Part shown: piece by piece, positions 16,579 to 28,226 of the stretch
Layout of the letters: each line of letters begins with the position of its first letter
How positions within the stretch are numbered: position 1 is the first letter of the stretch
Assembly (NCBI GenBank): GCA_947168395.1
Contig: CAMVLT010000009.1
Location: 1 to 64,000 of the forward strand
From: an uncultured Prevotellaceae bacterium
Lineage (GTDB): Bacteria; Bacteroidota; Bacteroidia; Bacteroidales; Bacteroidaceae
Length of the DNA stretch: 64,000 nt
Reading direction: 5' to 3'
Position numbers and translations under genes: made by a program
The notes under the pieces: generated by a model
Seen by the model: the letters and a program-made list of their open reading frames with translations, nothing else
Databases searched by the model: none
Told to the model about the DNA's origin: nothing

Positions 16579-17796
16579 ATGAAGAAAGTATGTAGCTTCT
16601 GCGGAAGGAGCGACCGTGACGTAAAACTACTGATATCAGGCATTAGCGGCTATATCTGTGAAGACTGCGCTCAGCAGGCCTATCAGATTGTGCAGGAGAG
16701 TCTGCTCAAAAAAACAGCATCGCCGAAAGCTAAAAGCCAGTTGAAGGCGATTCCCAAGCCCCGCGAAATCAAGGAATACCTTGACCAGTATGTCATTGGC
16801 CAAGATGAGGCGAAACGCTATCTGGCTGTGGCTGTCTATAACCACTATAAGCGGTTACAGCAACCTGACGATAGTGGTGGGGTGGAGATTGAGAAGTCAA
16901 ACATCATTATGGTTGGCTCTACGGGTACTGGCAAGACGTTGCTGGCCCGTACCATTGCCCGATTATTGGATGTCCCATTCTCCATTGTTGATGCCACAGT
17001 GTTTACTGAAGCCGGTTATGTGGGTGAGGATGTGGAAAGCATCCTGACGCGGCTGTTGCAAGTAGCCGACTATAACGTGGAGGCGGCCCAGCGAGGCATC
17101 GTCTTCATTGACGAGATTGACAAGATAGCCCGTAAGAGCGACAACCCCTCGATTACCCGTGACGTCAGTGGTGAGGGTGTGCAGCAAGGACTGCTCAAAT
17201 TGCTGGAGGGTACTACTGTCAATGTACCGCCGAAGGGAGGACGAAAGCATCCAGACCAGGAGTATATTGCTGTCGATACACGAAACATCCTGTTTATATG
17301 TGGTGGTGCCTTCGATGGTATAGAACGTAAGATAGCACAGCGCCTGAATACGCACGTCGTAGGTTATAACTCTGTTCAGAATGTACGGAAAATTGACAAG
17401 CAGGACTTGATGAAATATGTATCTCCACAGGATTTGAAGTCATTCGGACTGATACCCGAGATTATAGGCCGACTGCCGGTGCTTACCTATCTGAACCCGC
17501 TTGACCATGCCGCACTGGAGCGTATCCTGATAGAGCCGAAGAACTCTATTATCAAACAATATAAGAAGCTGTTTGAGATGGATGGCATCACGCTTACGTT
17601 TGCCGATGATGCGCTGGAACTGATGGTAGAGAAGGCGGTGGAGTATAAACTCGGAGCCCGTGGACTGCGTTCTATCGTTGAGAATATCATGATGGATGCA
17701 ATGTTTGAAGCCCCGTCAAAGAGTGTCAAGAAATTTGAGGTTACTCGTGAATATGCAGAGAAACAATTGGAGAAATCCCATCTGCAAGTGAACTAA
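16579..17796 (+). CDS. clpX: ATP-dependent Clp protease ATP-binding subunit ClpX
   Basis: ClpX unfolds substrates for ClpP. The N-terminal zinc finger has C-x2-C and C-x2-C ([16 protein letters not shown]). The AAA+ core follows: Walker [13 protein letters not shown], Walker [12 protein letters not shown], pore loop [10 protein letters not shown], sensor 2 region [10 protein letters not shown], and an [10 protein letters not shown] segment for ClpP docking context. About 405 residues, starting at the ATG after GGGG at 16575-16578. Co-transcribed with clpP. Confidence 0.96.
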   Translation: MKKVCSFCGRSDRDVKLLISGISGYICEDCAQQAYQIVQESLLKKTASPKAKSQLKAIPKPREIKEYLDQYVIGQDEAKRYLAVAVYNHYKRLQQPDDSGGVEIEKSNIIMVGSTGTGKTLLARTIARLLDVPFSIVDATVFTEAGYVGEDVESILTRLLQVADYNVEAAQRGIVFIDEIDKIARKSDNPSITRDVSGEGVQQGLLKLLEGTTVNVPPKGGRKHPDQEYIAVDTRNILFICGGAFDGIERKIAQRLNTHVVGYNSVQNVRKIDKQDLMKYVSPQDLKSFGLIPEIIGRLPVLTYLNPLDHAALERILIEPKNSIIKQYKKLFEMDGITLTFADDALELMVEKAVEYKLGARGLRSIVENIMMDAMFEAPSKSVKKFEVTREYAEKQLEKSHLQVN

Positions 17797-17827
17797 TAAG
17801 GAGGAAAATTGAAAGAAGGAAGCCTAT

Positions 17828-20005
17828 ATGACCCAAAAAACTAATCTTACAGAGGCCCTGAAGAGATACTTCGGCTTCGATACGTTCAAGGGAGACCAGA
17901 AGGCCATCGTGCAGAATGTGCTTGATGGCAAGGACACGTTTGTGCTGATGCCTACTGGTGGCGGCAAGTCGCTGTGTTATCAGTTGCCATCGTTGCTGAT
18001 GGATGGTGTGGCTATTGTCATATCGCCCTTGATTGCGCTTATGAAAAACCAGGTAGATGTCATCTCACAGATGAGTGAGCACGAAGGAACTGCTCACTAT
18101 CTGAACTCATCGTTGAACAAGGCAGCCATAGATCAGGTGAAAGCTGATGTTAAGGCAGGCATTACCAAGTTGCTCTATGTGGCACCCGAGTCGTTGACGA
18201 AGGAAGACAACGTGGAGTTCCTGAAGTCAGTGAAGATTTCATTCTATGCCATTGATGAGGCACATTGTATTTCGGAGTGGGGACACGACTTCCGCCCGGA
18301 ATACCGTCGTATTCGTCCTATAGTTAATGAAATAGGTGTTGCGCCCATTATCGCATTGACAGCCACGGCCACCGATAAAGTACGGACTGACATCAAGAAG
18401 AACTTAGGCATTGTTGATGCTACAGAGTTCAAGTCATCGTTCAACCGCCCGAATCTTTATTACGAGGTGCGGCCGAAGACGAAGGATATTGACAAGGATA
18501 TAATCAAGTTCATCAAGCAGCATCCCGGCAAGAGTGGCATCATCTACTGTCTGTCGCGTAAGAAAGTGGAGGAGCTGGCTGAAATCCTGCGCGCTAATGA
18601 GATTAAAGCTCTGGCATATCATGCAGGACTCGACTCCGGTACCCGTGCCCAAACTCAGGATGACTTCCTGATGCAGGAGATAGATGTCATTGTGGCTACG
18701 ATAGCCTTTGGTATGGGAATCGACAAACCCGATGTGCGTTTTGTTATACACTACGACATTCCCAAGTCGCTGGAAGGCTATTACCAGGAGACGGGCCGTG
18801 CTGGTCGTGACGGCAGGGAGGGTATCTGTTTGGCTTTTTATTCCTATAAGGACTTGCGTAAACTCGACAAATTTATGGAGGGCAAGCCTGTCGCTGAGCA
18901 GGATATAGGCCGTCAGCTGTTGCAGGAGACGGCAGCCTATGCCGAGACCAGTGTTTGCCGAAGGAAGATGTTGCTCCACTATTTCGGTGAAATCTACGAC
19001 AAGGACAACTGTCATAACTGCGATAACTGCCTGCATCCCAAGATTAAGATTGAGGCTCGCGACCAATTGGTTCTCACGCTGCAGGTTATCATGGCCATTA
19101 AGGAGAACTTCCGTTCCGACTATGTGGAAGACTTTATCATCGGTCGCGAGACGGAGGAAATCATAGCTCATAAGCACCAGGACCATGATTTGTTCGGTGC
19201 GGGTGAGGGTACTGATGAGAAACTATGGAGTCCTGTAATACGTCAGGCGCTCATCGCCGGCTATTTGAAGAAGGATGTGGAGAACTATGGATTGCTGAAG
19301 TTGACATCGGCTGGCAAGAAGTATCTGAAATCGCCTCAGTCGTTCATGATAGTCAAAGACCATGAGTACAGCGAGGATCCTGATGCACCGGATGCTCCCG
19401 ACGGCGGTACCAGCGCACTGGATCCTGTCCTGAGCCGTATGTTGACTGACCTCCGAAAAAAGGTGTCGAAGCGCATGGAACGTCCGCCGTATGTCATCTT
19501 CCAGGACGTTTCGCTCGAGCAGATGGCCACGGAATATCCTGTCTCACTCGAAGAGTTGAAGAGTATTCAGGGAGTTGGTGAGGGCAAAGTGAAACAACCG
19601 TATGCCAAGGAGTTTGTCGACCTCATCAAGCGTTATTGTGAGGAAAACAATATCACCCGACAAGCCGATCTCCGTGTGCGCACTGTGGCCAAGAAGTCGC
19701 TGCTGAAAGTGAAGATTATCCAAAACATCGACCGTCAGATAGCACTTGATGATATTGCTACGGCACAGAACATCGATTTTGAAGAACTGCTTGACGAGGT
19801 GGAGGCCATCGTTTACAGTGGTACCAAACTTAACATTGACTATTTCTTGGAGGAGGTCATGGACGAGGAACGGGTGGATGAAATCTACGACTACTTTGCC
19901 GAGTCGGACACCGACGACCTTGAGACCGCTATTCAGGAATTGGGTGGTGACGAAGATGAAATCCGACTTGTGCGTATTAAGTTCATCAGTGAAATGGCGA
20001 ACTGA
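17828..20005 (+). CDS. recQ: ATP-dependent DNA helicase RecQ
   Basis: A 725-residue RecQ helicase for recombinational repair and fork restart. Motif I is MPTGGGKSLCYQLP, motif II is AIDEAHCISEWGHDFR (DEAH plus the aromatic-rich loop), motif VI GRAGRDG; the RQC zinc site uses Cys of CRRKMLLHYFG and CHNCDNC; an HRDC-like segment follows near residues 530-600 (IQGVGEGKVKQPYAKEFVDL). A further ~100 acidic C-terminal residues are present, as in other Bacteroidales RecQ. Starts 31 bp after clpX, so possibly in the same transcript. Confidence 0.95.
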   Translation: MTQKTNLTEALKRYFGFDTFKGDQKAIVQNVLDGKDTFVLMPTGGGKSLCYQLPSLLMDGVAIVISPLIALMKNQVDVISQMSEHEGTAHYLNSSLNKAAIDQVKADVKAGITKLLYVAPESLTKEDNVEFLKSVKISFYAIDEAHCISEWGHDFRPEYRRIRPIVNEIGVAPIIALTATATDKVRTDIKKNLGIVDATEFKSSFNRPNLYYEVRPKTKDIDKDIIKFIKQHPGKSGIIYCLSRKKVEELAEILRANEIKALAYHAGLDSGTRAQTQDDFLMQEIDVIVATIAFGMGIDKPDVRFVIHYDIPKSLEGYYQETGRAGRDGREGICLAFYSYKDLRKLDKFMEGKPVAEQDIGRQLLQETAAYAETSVCRRKMLLHYFGEIYDKDNCHNCDNCLHPKIKIEARDQLVLTLQVIMAIKENFRSDYVEDFIIGRETEEIIAHKHQDHDLFGAGEGTDEKLWSPVIRQALIAGYLKKDVENYGLLKLTSAGKKYLKSPQSFMIVKDHEYSEDPDAPDAPDGGTSALDPVLSRMLTDLRKKVSKRMERPPYVIFQDVSLEQMATEYPVSLEELKSIQGVGEGKVKQPYAKEFVDLIKRYCEENNITRQADLRVRTVAKKSLLKVKIIQNIDRQIALDDIATAQNIDFEELLDEVEAIVYSGTKLNIDYFLEEVMDEERVDEIYDYFAESDTDDLETAIQELGGDEDEIRLVRIKFISEMAN

Positions 20006-20012
20006 GAAAGTG

Positions 20013-21648
<1,636 letters not shown>

Positions 21649-21655
21649 AGTTGAA

Positions 21656-23101
21656 ATGGAAAAGACATCATTGATTGCGGTCCTTTTCGCCGCTACTCCT
21701 TTTTTGTGTGCTGCCATGCCGTTGCAGCCTCAATCTGACGACCCTGTCATTATGACCGTCAATGGGCAACCTGTTCTCCGTTCAGAGTTCGAGTATTCAT
21801 ATAATAAAAATAATTCCGAAGGTGTCATCGACAAGAAAACCGTCGACGAATATGTCGATCTCTTCATCAATTACAAACTGAAGGTGGCTGCTGCCCTCGA
21901 TGCTAAATATGACACGCTCACTTCTTTCAAGAATGAGTTTGCTCAGTATCGTGACCAACAGGTATTGCCAGCCATGGTGACCGATGACGATATGATGCAG
22001 GAGGCTCACAACATCTATGACAACACAGTCAAGCAGATTGGTCCTGACGGATTGGTGCAGACCGCCCATATCTTGTTGCGTGTTGACCAGAAAGCTTCCT
22101 CCGATGAACATAAGGCAGCCAAAGTTCGCATTGATTCTATTTATAACGCTTTGAAGCAGGGAGCCGATTTTGCTGAAATGGCCAAAAAGGTAAGTCAGGA
22201 TCCTGGCTCTGCCCGTCAGGGTGGACTGCTGCCGTTTGTGCAGCGTGGACAGTTGGTTAAGGAGTTCGAGGACGTTGCATTCTCGCTGAAGGATGGTGAG
22301 ATGTCGGGTATCGTCGAGACGCCTTATGGCTATCATATCATTCTGAGGAAGGAACACAAGATGTTGGAACCTTTCGAAGAACATCGTGAGAACATCTTGA
22401 AATTCATGGAGCAGCGCGGCATCCGTGAACGTCTGGCACATGCTAAGGTTGATACACTGGTCAGCCAGTCGGCAGGTAAGTTGACGTCGGATGATGTCAT
22501 GCGCCAGAAGGCTGATGAGATGTCTGCAGCTGATTCAGACTTGAAGAACCTGATCCGTGAGTACTACGAAGGTCTGTTACTCTATGAAATCAGTAACAAG
22601 TTCGTATGGGACAAGGCTGCCAAGGACGAAGAAGGATTGGCACAGTATTTCAAGTCGAACAAGAAAAAGTACGATTGGGACGAACCCCGCTTTAAGGGAA
22701 TTGCTTACCATGTAAAAGAACAGGCCGATGTGGATGGCGTTAAGAATTGTGTCAAGAACCTAAAGTTCAATGATTGGGCTGAGGCTTTGCGTAAGACATT
22801 CAACAACGATTCCGTCATCCGCATCCGTGTTGAAAAGGGCATCTTCAAACGTGGTGATAATGCTCTTGTCGATAGTGCCGTGTTCAAAAAGGACACTTTG
22901 GTTGCCAAACTGAAGGACTATCCCATTGATGCAGTCTATGGAAAGATACTGAAGAAGGGACCTGAGGACTACACCGATGTTCGTGGTTTGGTGGTCTCTG
23001 ACTATCAGGACTTGTTGGAGCGTGAATGGGTGGCCGATTTGCGCCGCCGATACTCATTCTCTGTCAATCAGGACGTACTTAAAACAGTCAATAACCATTG
23101 A
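21656..23101 (+). CDS. Periplasmic parvulin-type peptidyl-prolyl isomerase
   Basis: About 481 residues with a signal peptide (MEKTSLIAVLFAATPFLCAA). Residues ~130-240 form a PpiC/parvulin domain: AHILLRVDQ, DFAEMAKKVSQDPGSA, GGLLPFVQRGQLVKEFEDVA, TPYGYHIILR. The flanking regions are helical and SurA/PrsA-like (VDEYVDLFINYKLKVAAALD). It probably escorts outer-membrane or secreted proteins. The ATG at 21656 follows the guaB stop by 7 bp; the next gene is a second SurA-like protein, then an OstA-like protein, forming an envelope-biogenesis cluster. Confidence 0.9.
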   Translation: MEKTSLIAVLFAATPFLCAAMPLQPQSDDPVIMTVNGQPVLRSEFEYSYNKNNSEGVIDKKTVDEYVDLFINYKLKVAAALDAKYDTLTSFKNEFAQYRDQQVLPAMVTDDDMMQEAHNIYDNTVKQIGPDGLVQTAHILLRVDQKASSDEHKAAKVRIDSIYNALKQGADFAEMAKKVSQDPGSARQGGLLPFVQRGQLVKEFEDVAFSLKDGEMSGIVETPYGYHIILRKEHKMLEPFEEHRENILKFMEQRGIRERLAHAKVDTLVSQSAGKLTSDDVMRQKADEMSAADSDLKNLIREYYEGLLLYEISNKFVWDKAAKDEEGLAQYFKSNKKKYDWDEPRFKGIAYHVKEQADVDGVKNCVKNLKFNDWAEALRKTFNNDSVIRIRVEKGIFKRGDNALVDSAVFKKDTLVAKLKDYPIDAVYGKILKKGPEDYTDVRGLVVSDYQDLLEREWVADLRRRYSFSVNQDVLKTVNNH

Positions 23102-23129
23102 TGCGCTTCGCTCATAAACTACAAAGAAA

Positions 23130-24524
23130 ATGCAGAATATCATGCAGCGGACTTTATTGTTGGTAGTTTGTTCCTTGTTCATTGGTTCTTCGTTTGCGCA
23201 GAGTGTGGTTGACGAAGTGGTATGGGTGGTCGGCGACGAGGCTATCCTGAAAAGTGACATTGAGCAGATGCGTCTGCAGGCTGCCCAGACTGGGATGCGT
23301 TTTAAGGGCAACCCAGACTGTGCCATTCCTGAGCATATTGCTGTTCAGAAGCTGTTCCTCCATCAGGCTGCCATTGACAGTATCGAGGTCTCTGAGTCGG
23401 AAATCTCATTAGGCATTGACCAACAGATAGAAGATTGGACGCAGATGGCAGGCTCTCGCGAGAAGCTGGAAGAATATAAGCGTCAGACTATCAGCCAGAT
23501 GAGGGCACAGTTGCATGATGACTACCGTAATCAGTTGATGGTGCAGAAGATGCAACAGAAACTTGTGGAAGACATCAAAGTCACGCCAGCTGAAGTGCGC
23601 CGCTATTTTAAGGACATTCCCCAGGACAGTCTGCCTTTTGTCCCTACTGAAGTGGAGGTGCAGATTGTCACCCAGACGCCGCGTATTGAGATGGCGGAAA
23701 TCAACCGTGTAAAGGACGAACTTCGTGAATATACCGACCGCATCAACCGTGGCGAGACGTCGTTTTCTACACTGGCCCGCCTCTATTCCGAGGATGGCTC
23801 GGCCCGTAACGGTGGAGAACTGGGGTATACAAGTCGTGGGCAATGGGTGCCTGAGTTTGCCAACGTTGCTTTCAACCTGACAGATCCGAAGATGGTGTCG
23901 AAGGTTGTGGAGACAGAGTTCGGCTTTCATATCATTCAGCTTATCGACAAACGGGGCGATAAGGTCAACGTGCGCCATATTCTGCGCAAGCCGGTGGTCA
24001 GCGATTCTTCCATTACTGCCTCACTGGCTCGGCTCGATTCTATTGCAGCCGATGTGCGAGCTGGCCTTCCGCCAAAGGCTATACGTGCCCAGTTCACAGA
24101 AAAGTGGACTTTCGAAGATGCGGTGGTATTTTACTCTGATGACAAGGATTCCCGCAGCAACCGAGGCCTGATGACCAACCATCCTGACCGTCAGACCACA
24201 ACGTCGAGGTTCCGCATGCAGGATCTGCCCCAGGACGTAGCCCGTGTGGTAGACACCATGAAGGTAGGCGAGATTTCCAAAGCTTTCAAGATGATCAACG
24301 AAAAGGGAAAGACGGTCTGCGCCTTTGTCAAGCTGAAGAGCCGCACGGAAGGCCACAAGGCCACCATCACCGAGGATTTCCAGGTGATGAAGAACGTGGT
24401 GCTCAACAAACTGCGTGAGGAGAAGATCCATAATTGGGTGGTTGGTAAAATCAAAGCCACCTATGTCCGTCTTAACGATAATTATCGCGACTGCGATTTC
24501 GAGTATCAAGGCTGGATTCGATGA
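23130..24524 (+). CDS. surA: SurA-like peptidyl-prolyl isomerase
   Basis: A 464-residue periplasmic chaperone. Signal peptide ends GSSFAQ; then the SurA N-terminal motif VVDEVVWVVGDEAILKSDIE (residues ~25-45). Two parvulin domains follow, the first with FSTLARLYSEDGSARNGGEL and EFGFHIIQL, and a less conserved second beginning VNVRHILRKP. SurA-type proteins accompany beta-barrel proteins to the BAM complex. A second initiator ATG lies at codon 5 (MQNIMQRT), so the true start may be there. The stop overlaps the next ATG (ATGA). Confidence 0.9.
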   Translation: MQNIMQRTLLLVVCSLFIGSSFAQSVVDEVVWVVGDEAILKSDIEQMRLQAAQTGMRFKGNPDCAIPEHIAVQKLFLHQAAIDSIEVSESEISLGIDQQIEDWTQMAGSREKLEEYKRQTISQMRAQLHDDYRNQLMVQKMQQKLVEDIKVTPAEVRRYFKDIPQDSLPFVPTEVEVQIVTQTPRIEMAEINRVKDELREYTDRINRGETSFSTLARLYSEDGSARNGGELGYTSRGQWVPEFANVAFNLTDPKMVSKVVETEFGFHIIQLIDKRGDKVNVRHILRKPVVSDSSITASLARLDSIAADVRAGLPPKAIRAQFTEKWTFEDAVVFYSDDKDSRSNRGLMTNHPDRQTTTSRFRMQDLPQDVARVVDTMKVGEISKAFKMINEKGKTVCAFVKLKSRTEGHKATITEDFQVMKNVVLNKLREEKIHNWVVGKIKATYVRLNDNYRDCDFEYQGWIR

Positions 24525-26152
24525 CCAAAAAAGGTTACCTGTCGTTTGCCGTTCTCTTGTTCGGTATGCTGGTGTATTACGCTGGCCCTTCTGCCTATGC
24601 TGCAAAAAGGAAAGCTCGGCGTGCCGCCAAGCCAAAGACGGAGGACAAGCGGGTATATTTGGTTCATGCAGATGTGCTTCACTACGACCAGTATAAGAAT
24701 CCTGATGCCCAAATCCTTAACGGTAAGGTGCAGTTTCGCCATAGTGGTGCCACGTTGCATTGCGACAGTGCCTATTTCTACGAAGCCAGTAATTCTTTTG
24801 AGGCTTTCGGCCATGTGAAGATGTATCAGGGTGATACGCTTTCGCTTTTCAGCGATTATGCCTATTATGATGGTAACGACGAATTGGCAATGGCCCGATA
24901 TAATGTGCAGTTGAAGAATCGGACGACCACGCTTTACACAGATAGCCTTAATTTCGACCGTATTTACGATAATGCCTACTTCTTTGAGGGTGGCAAGATG
25001 GTGGACGGTAAGACGACGCTGGTCTCCGATTGGGGGGAGTACAATACGAAATCGAAGCTGGCCGTCTTTAACTTCAATGTGAAGATGCGCAACAAGGACA
25101 TGTTCCTTACCACCGATACGCTTTATTACGATACCCGTACCTCGACGGCAGAGATTGTTGGTCCGACCGATATCACCTCGGGCAAAAGCCATATTTATTC
25201 TGAACGTGGTTTTTATGACACCAAGAACGACCGTTCCAGACTACTCGATCGCTCGGTACTGACCAATCAGGGCAAGATGCTGGTAGGCGATAGTGTGATA
25301 CACGATGAGAAGACGGGCATCAGTAAGGCCTTTTACAATGTTATATATACCGACACCATCAACAAGAACAAGTTGACGGGTAATTTCGGAGAATACAACG
25401 ACGTGACGGGCTATGCCATGTGTACCGATAGTGCTGTAGTGATGGATTTTTCGCAACGTGACACCTTGTATATGCATGCCGACACGTTCAAGATATTCAC
25501 TTTTAACATCAATACCGACTCGGTTTACCGCAAGATTCATGCGTATAATAAGGTTCGTGCGTATAGGATTGATGTCCAGGCAGTGTGCGACTCGTTGGTC
25601 TACAACTCTCTCGACTCCTGCATGACGATGTATCAGGATCCCATTGTATGGAATAACAGCCAGCAATTGGTGGGCGAGCTCATCCAAGTGTTTATGAAGG
25701 ATTCTGTCGTCGACCATGCCCACGTCATCAATCAGGCTTTTTCTATCGAACAGTTGCGCGATACTGCATATTACAACCAGGTTTCCTCGAAGGAAATGTT
25801 TGCTTTTTTCGAGAACGGGAATATTCATGAGGCTCAGGCCAAGGACAATGTCTATATCATTTATTATCCTGTGGACAATGCCGACAGCTCTCTCATTGGT
25901 CTGAATTATACGGAGACCACCGAACTGCGTATGTTCATGGAGGATCGTAAGATGCAGAAGATTTGGATGCCGAAGGCCGAGGGCACGCTCTATCCGATGT
26001 CACAGATACCGCCAGAAAAGAAGCATCTTCCAGGTTTTGCCTGGTTCGACTACATCCGTCCGCTTTCCAAACAGGACATCTTTGTCTGGCGCGGTAAGAA
26101 GGAGGGGACCGCTCTTAAACCTACTCGTCCTAAAAATTATCCCAAGAAATGA
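24521..26152 (+). CDS. OstA/LptA-like LPS transport family protein
   Basis: A 543-residue protein with an N-terminal hydrophobic signal ([19 protein letters not shown]) and a long run of short beta-hairpin repeats typical of the OstA (LptA/LptD-N) beta-jellyroll: phrases such as [39 protein letters not shown] and [20 protein letters not shown] repeat through the chain. The C-terminus is basic ([11 protein letters not shown]). It lacks the LptD barrel. It likely helps move LPS across the periplasm. It overlaps the surA stop and the mutL start by 4 bp each, so all three are translationally coupled. Confidence 0.88.
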   Translation: MTKKGYLSFAVLLFGMLVYYAGPSAYAAKRKARRAAKPKTEDKRVYLVHADVLHYDQYKNPDAQILNGKVQFRHSGATLHCDSAYFYEASNSFEAFGHVKMYQGDTLSLFSDYAYYDGNDELAMARYNVQLKNRTTTLYTDSLNFDRIYDNAYFFEGGKMVDGKTTLVSDWGEYNTKSKLAVFNFNVKMRNKDMFLTTDTLYYDTRTSTAEIVGPTDITSGKSHIYSERGFYDTKNDRSRLLDRSVLTNQGKMLVGDSVIHDEKTGISKAFYNVIYTDTINKNKLTGNFGEYNDVTGYAMCTDSAVVMDFSQRDTLYMHADTFKIFTFNINTDSVYRKIHAYNKVRAYRIDVQAVCDSLVYNSLDSCMTMYQDPIVWNNSQQLVGELIQVFMKDSVVDHAHVINQAFSIEQLRDTAYYNQVSSKEMFAFFENGNIHEAQAKDNVYIIYYPVDNADSSLIGLNYTETTELRMFMEDRKMQKIWMPKAEGTLYPMSQIPPEKKHLPGFAWFDYIRPLSKQDIFVWRGKKEGTALKPTRPKNYPKK

Positions 26153-27969
26153 CCGACATTATTCAACTGCTTCCTGATACTGTCGCCAACCAAATTGCGG
26201 CCGGTGAAGTGATTCAGCGTCCGGCTTCCGTCATTAAGGAGTTGGTCGAAAATGCGGTGGATGCAGGAGCCAAGAACATCCATGTCATCGTGCTTGATGC
26301 TGGCCGGACGTCTATTCAGGTCATTGACGATGGACTAGGGATGTCAGAGACCGACGCCCGCTTGGCTTTCGAACGTCATGCTACGTCGAAAATCCGCAAG
26401 GCCGATGACTTGTTTGCTCTCCATACCATGGGTTTCCGCGGTGAGGCTCTGCCGTCGATCGCTGCAGTGGCGCAAGTGGAACTCACCACGCGAACGGCCG
26501 ACGAGGAGATAGGCACCCGTCTCTGTATTGCGGCTTCCAAGGTGGTATCGCAGGAGCCGACATCGTGCCCAGTAGGCAGTAACTTCAAGGTTGACAATCT
26601 GTTTTATAATGTGCCTGTCCGTCGTAAGTTCCTCAAGTCCAACGCTACTGAGTTGAATAACATCCTGACAGCTTTCGAGCGCATCATCCTTGTTTATCCC
26701 GACATCGCCTTCACCCTACACAGCAATGGCACCGAGTTGCTGAACCTGCGGGCGGGTTCGTTGCTTCAGCGTATCACCGATGTCTTTGGCAAACGGTTCG
26801 GCCAGGATCTGCTGCCGATGGAGGTCAATACGGCTATGGGTAACATCATGGGCTATGTTGGCAAGCCAGAGTCGGCCAAAAGGAAGGGCGCTCATCAGTA
26901 TCTCTTCGTTAATGGGCGTTACATGAAGCACGCCTATTTCCACAAGGCTGTGCTGTCGGCTTACGAACGATTGATACCCGAGGGTGCACAACCACCCTAT
27001 TTCGTATATTTTGAGGTGGCTCCTGCCGATATCGATGTCAATATCCATCCCACGAAGACCGAGATTAAGTTTGAGAACGAACAGCCCGTCTGGCAGATTC
27101 TCTCTGCTGCTGTGAAGGACGCCATTGGCCGTTTCTGTGAGGTTCCCACCATAGATTTCGACACTGAAGGTCGTCCAGACATTCCTGTATTCGATCCGCT
27201 GCTCAATGCCGTTCAGCCCCCCAAGGTCACATACAACCCTTCTTATAATCCTTTCAAGTCGACGGCCTCCCCATCGTCATCTTCCGCAAGCTCCCCTTCC
27301 TCATCCCCCCTTCCCTCGTTTGCTCCGGCATCATCGAAGCCCTCTCTCCCCGCCGACGATGACTTTCTTTTCTCCGACCCAATCCCCGCCCAGTCTCTTT
27401 TGTCGGAGAAGTCTCCCGTCCATTATCAGTACAAAGGCCGTTACATCATGACGGCCGTCAAGTCGGGCCTGATGATTATTGACCAGTATCGAGCCTCCGT
27501 CCGCATCCTGTTTGAGAAGTATCTGGCTCAGACTGCCAATCGTACGATGGTTCCTCAAAGTGTCCTTTTTCCTGAAGCAGTGAAGTTTGCTCCCTCCGAA
27601 GTTGCCATTCTGCAGGATATTCTTCCTCAACTTGCTAAAATGGGATTTGAACTGGTTGACTTGGGTGGTGGTAGCTATGCCGTGAACGCCATCCCCAATG
27701 GTGTGGAAGGCGACCCTGTTGCCTTGGTGCGTAACATCGTGGCTGATGCAGCCGAGAAGGGTGAGGCAGGAGTATCCTCCCAAAACGAGAAACTGGCACT
27801 GACACTTGCCCGTGCAACAGCCGTCCCCTACGGGCAGTTGCTGTCCAACGAGGAGATGGAGGCTGTCACCAATCAACTATTCTCCTGCTCCAATGTTAAC
27901 TATACCCCTGACGGAAGGGCCATTCTCTGCATCCTCCCGCAGGCCGACATCGAGAACCTTTTAGGCTGA
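26149..27969 (+). CDS. mutL: DNA mismatch repair protein MutL
   Basis: A 606-residue MutL. The GHKL ATPase motifs are at the N-terminus: [19 protein letters not shown], and [15 protein letters not shown] second conserved block is [16 protein letters not shown] serine/proline-rich linker (residues ~365-400, [15 protein letters not shown]) joins the C-terminal dimerisation domain. I did not see the DQHAxxER endonuclease motif in its usual form: the equivalent region reads [17 protein letters not shown], and the change at the A/E positions may reduce endonuclease activity. It is coupled by 4-bp overlap to the OstA-like gene. Confidence 0.94.
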   Translation: MTDIIQLLPDTVANQIAAGEVIQRPASVIKELVENAVDAGAKNIHVIVLDAGRTSIQVIDDGLGMSETDARLAFERHATSKIRKADDLFALHTMGFRGEALPSIAAVAQVELTTRTADEEIGTRLCIAASKVVSQEPTSCPVGSNFKVDNLFYNVPVRRKFLKSNATELNNILTAFERIILVYPDIAFTLHSNGTELLNLRAGSLLQRITDVFGKRFGQDLLPMEVNTAMGNIMGYVGKPESAKRKGAHQYLFVNGRYMKHAYFHKAVLSAYERLIPEGAQPPYFVYFEVAPADIDVNIHPTKTEIKFENEQPVWQILSAAVKDAIGRFCEVPTIDFDTEGRPDIPVFDPLLNAVQPPKVTYNPSYNPFKSTASPSSSSASSPSSSPLPSFAPASSKPSLPADDDFLFSDPIPAQSLLSEKSPVHYQYKGRYIMTAVKSGLMIIDQYRASVRILFEKYLAQTANRTMVPQSVLFPEAVKFAPSEVAILQDILPQLAKMGFELVDLGGGSYAVNAIPNGVEGDPVALVRNIVADAAEKGEAGVSSQNEKLALTLARATAVPYGQLLSNEEMEAVTNQLFSCSNVNYTPDGRAILCILPQADIENLLG

Positions 27970-28036
27970 AAGCTTAAAAAAACTTAAACCAGAAAAACTT
28001 TTCTCTTTTCGCTGTTCGCGTTTCACTTTTTCTTTG

Positions 28037-28044
28037 TACCTTTG
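28037..28044 (+). promoter_or_regulatory. tRNA-Val promoter, -7 element
   Basis: TACCTTTG followed by CAC, 20 bp upstream of the tRNA 5' end. Confidence 0.8.
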
Positions 28045-28064
28045 CACCCGCTTACAAGATAAAG

Positions 28065-28139
28065 GGGCGCTTAGCTCAGCTGGTTTAGAGCATCTGCCTT
28101 ACAAGCAGAGGGTCGGCGGTTCGAATCCGTCAGCGCCCA
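28065..28139 (+). tRNA. tRNA-Val (anticodon TAC)
   Basis: Cloverleaf by eye: 7-bp acceptor stem GGGCGCT/AGCGCCC, D-arm TAGCTCAGCTGGTTTAGAGC, anticodon arm CTGCCTTACAAGCAG with TAC at the centre, T-arm with GGTTCGAATCC, discriminator A. CCA is not encoded. Confidence 0.96.
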
Positions 28140-28156
28140 CAAAACACAGAGAAATT

Positions 28157-28183
28157 CCGCAGCCCTGAAGCTGCGGTTTTTAG
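28157..28183 (+). terminator. Intrinsic terminator after tRNA-Val
   Basis: A 7-bp stem CCGCAGC/GCTGCGG (28157-28163, 28170-28176) with a 6-nt loop is followed by TTTTTAG. Confidence 0.85.
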
Positions 28184-28226
28184 TTTGCGCAAGAAAAGAA
28201 TATAAAGAGCTCATTAAGTAACGGAA

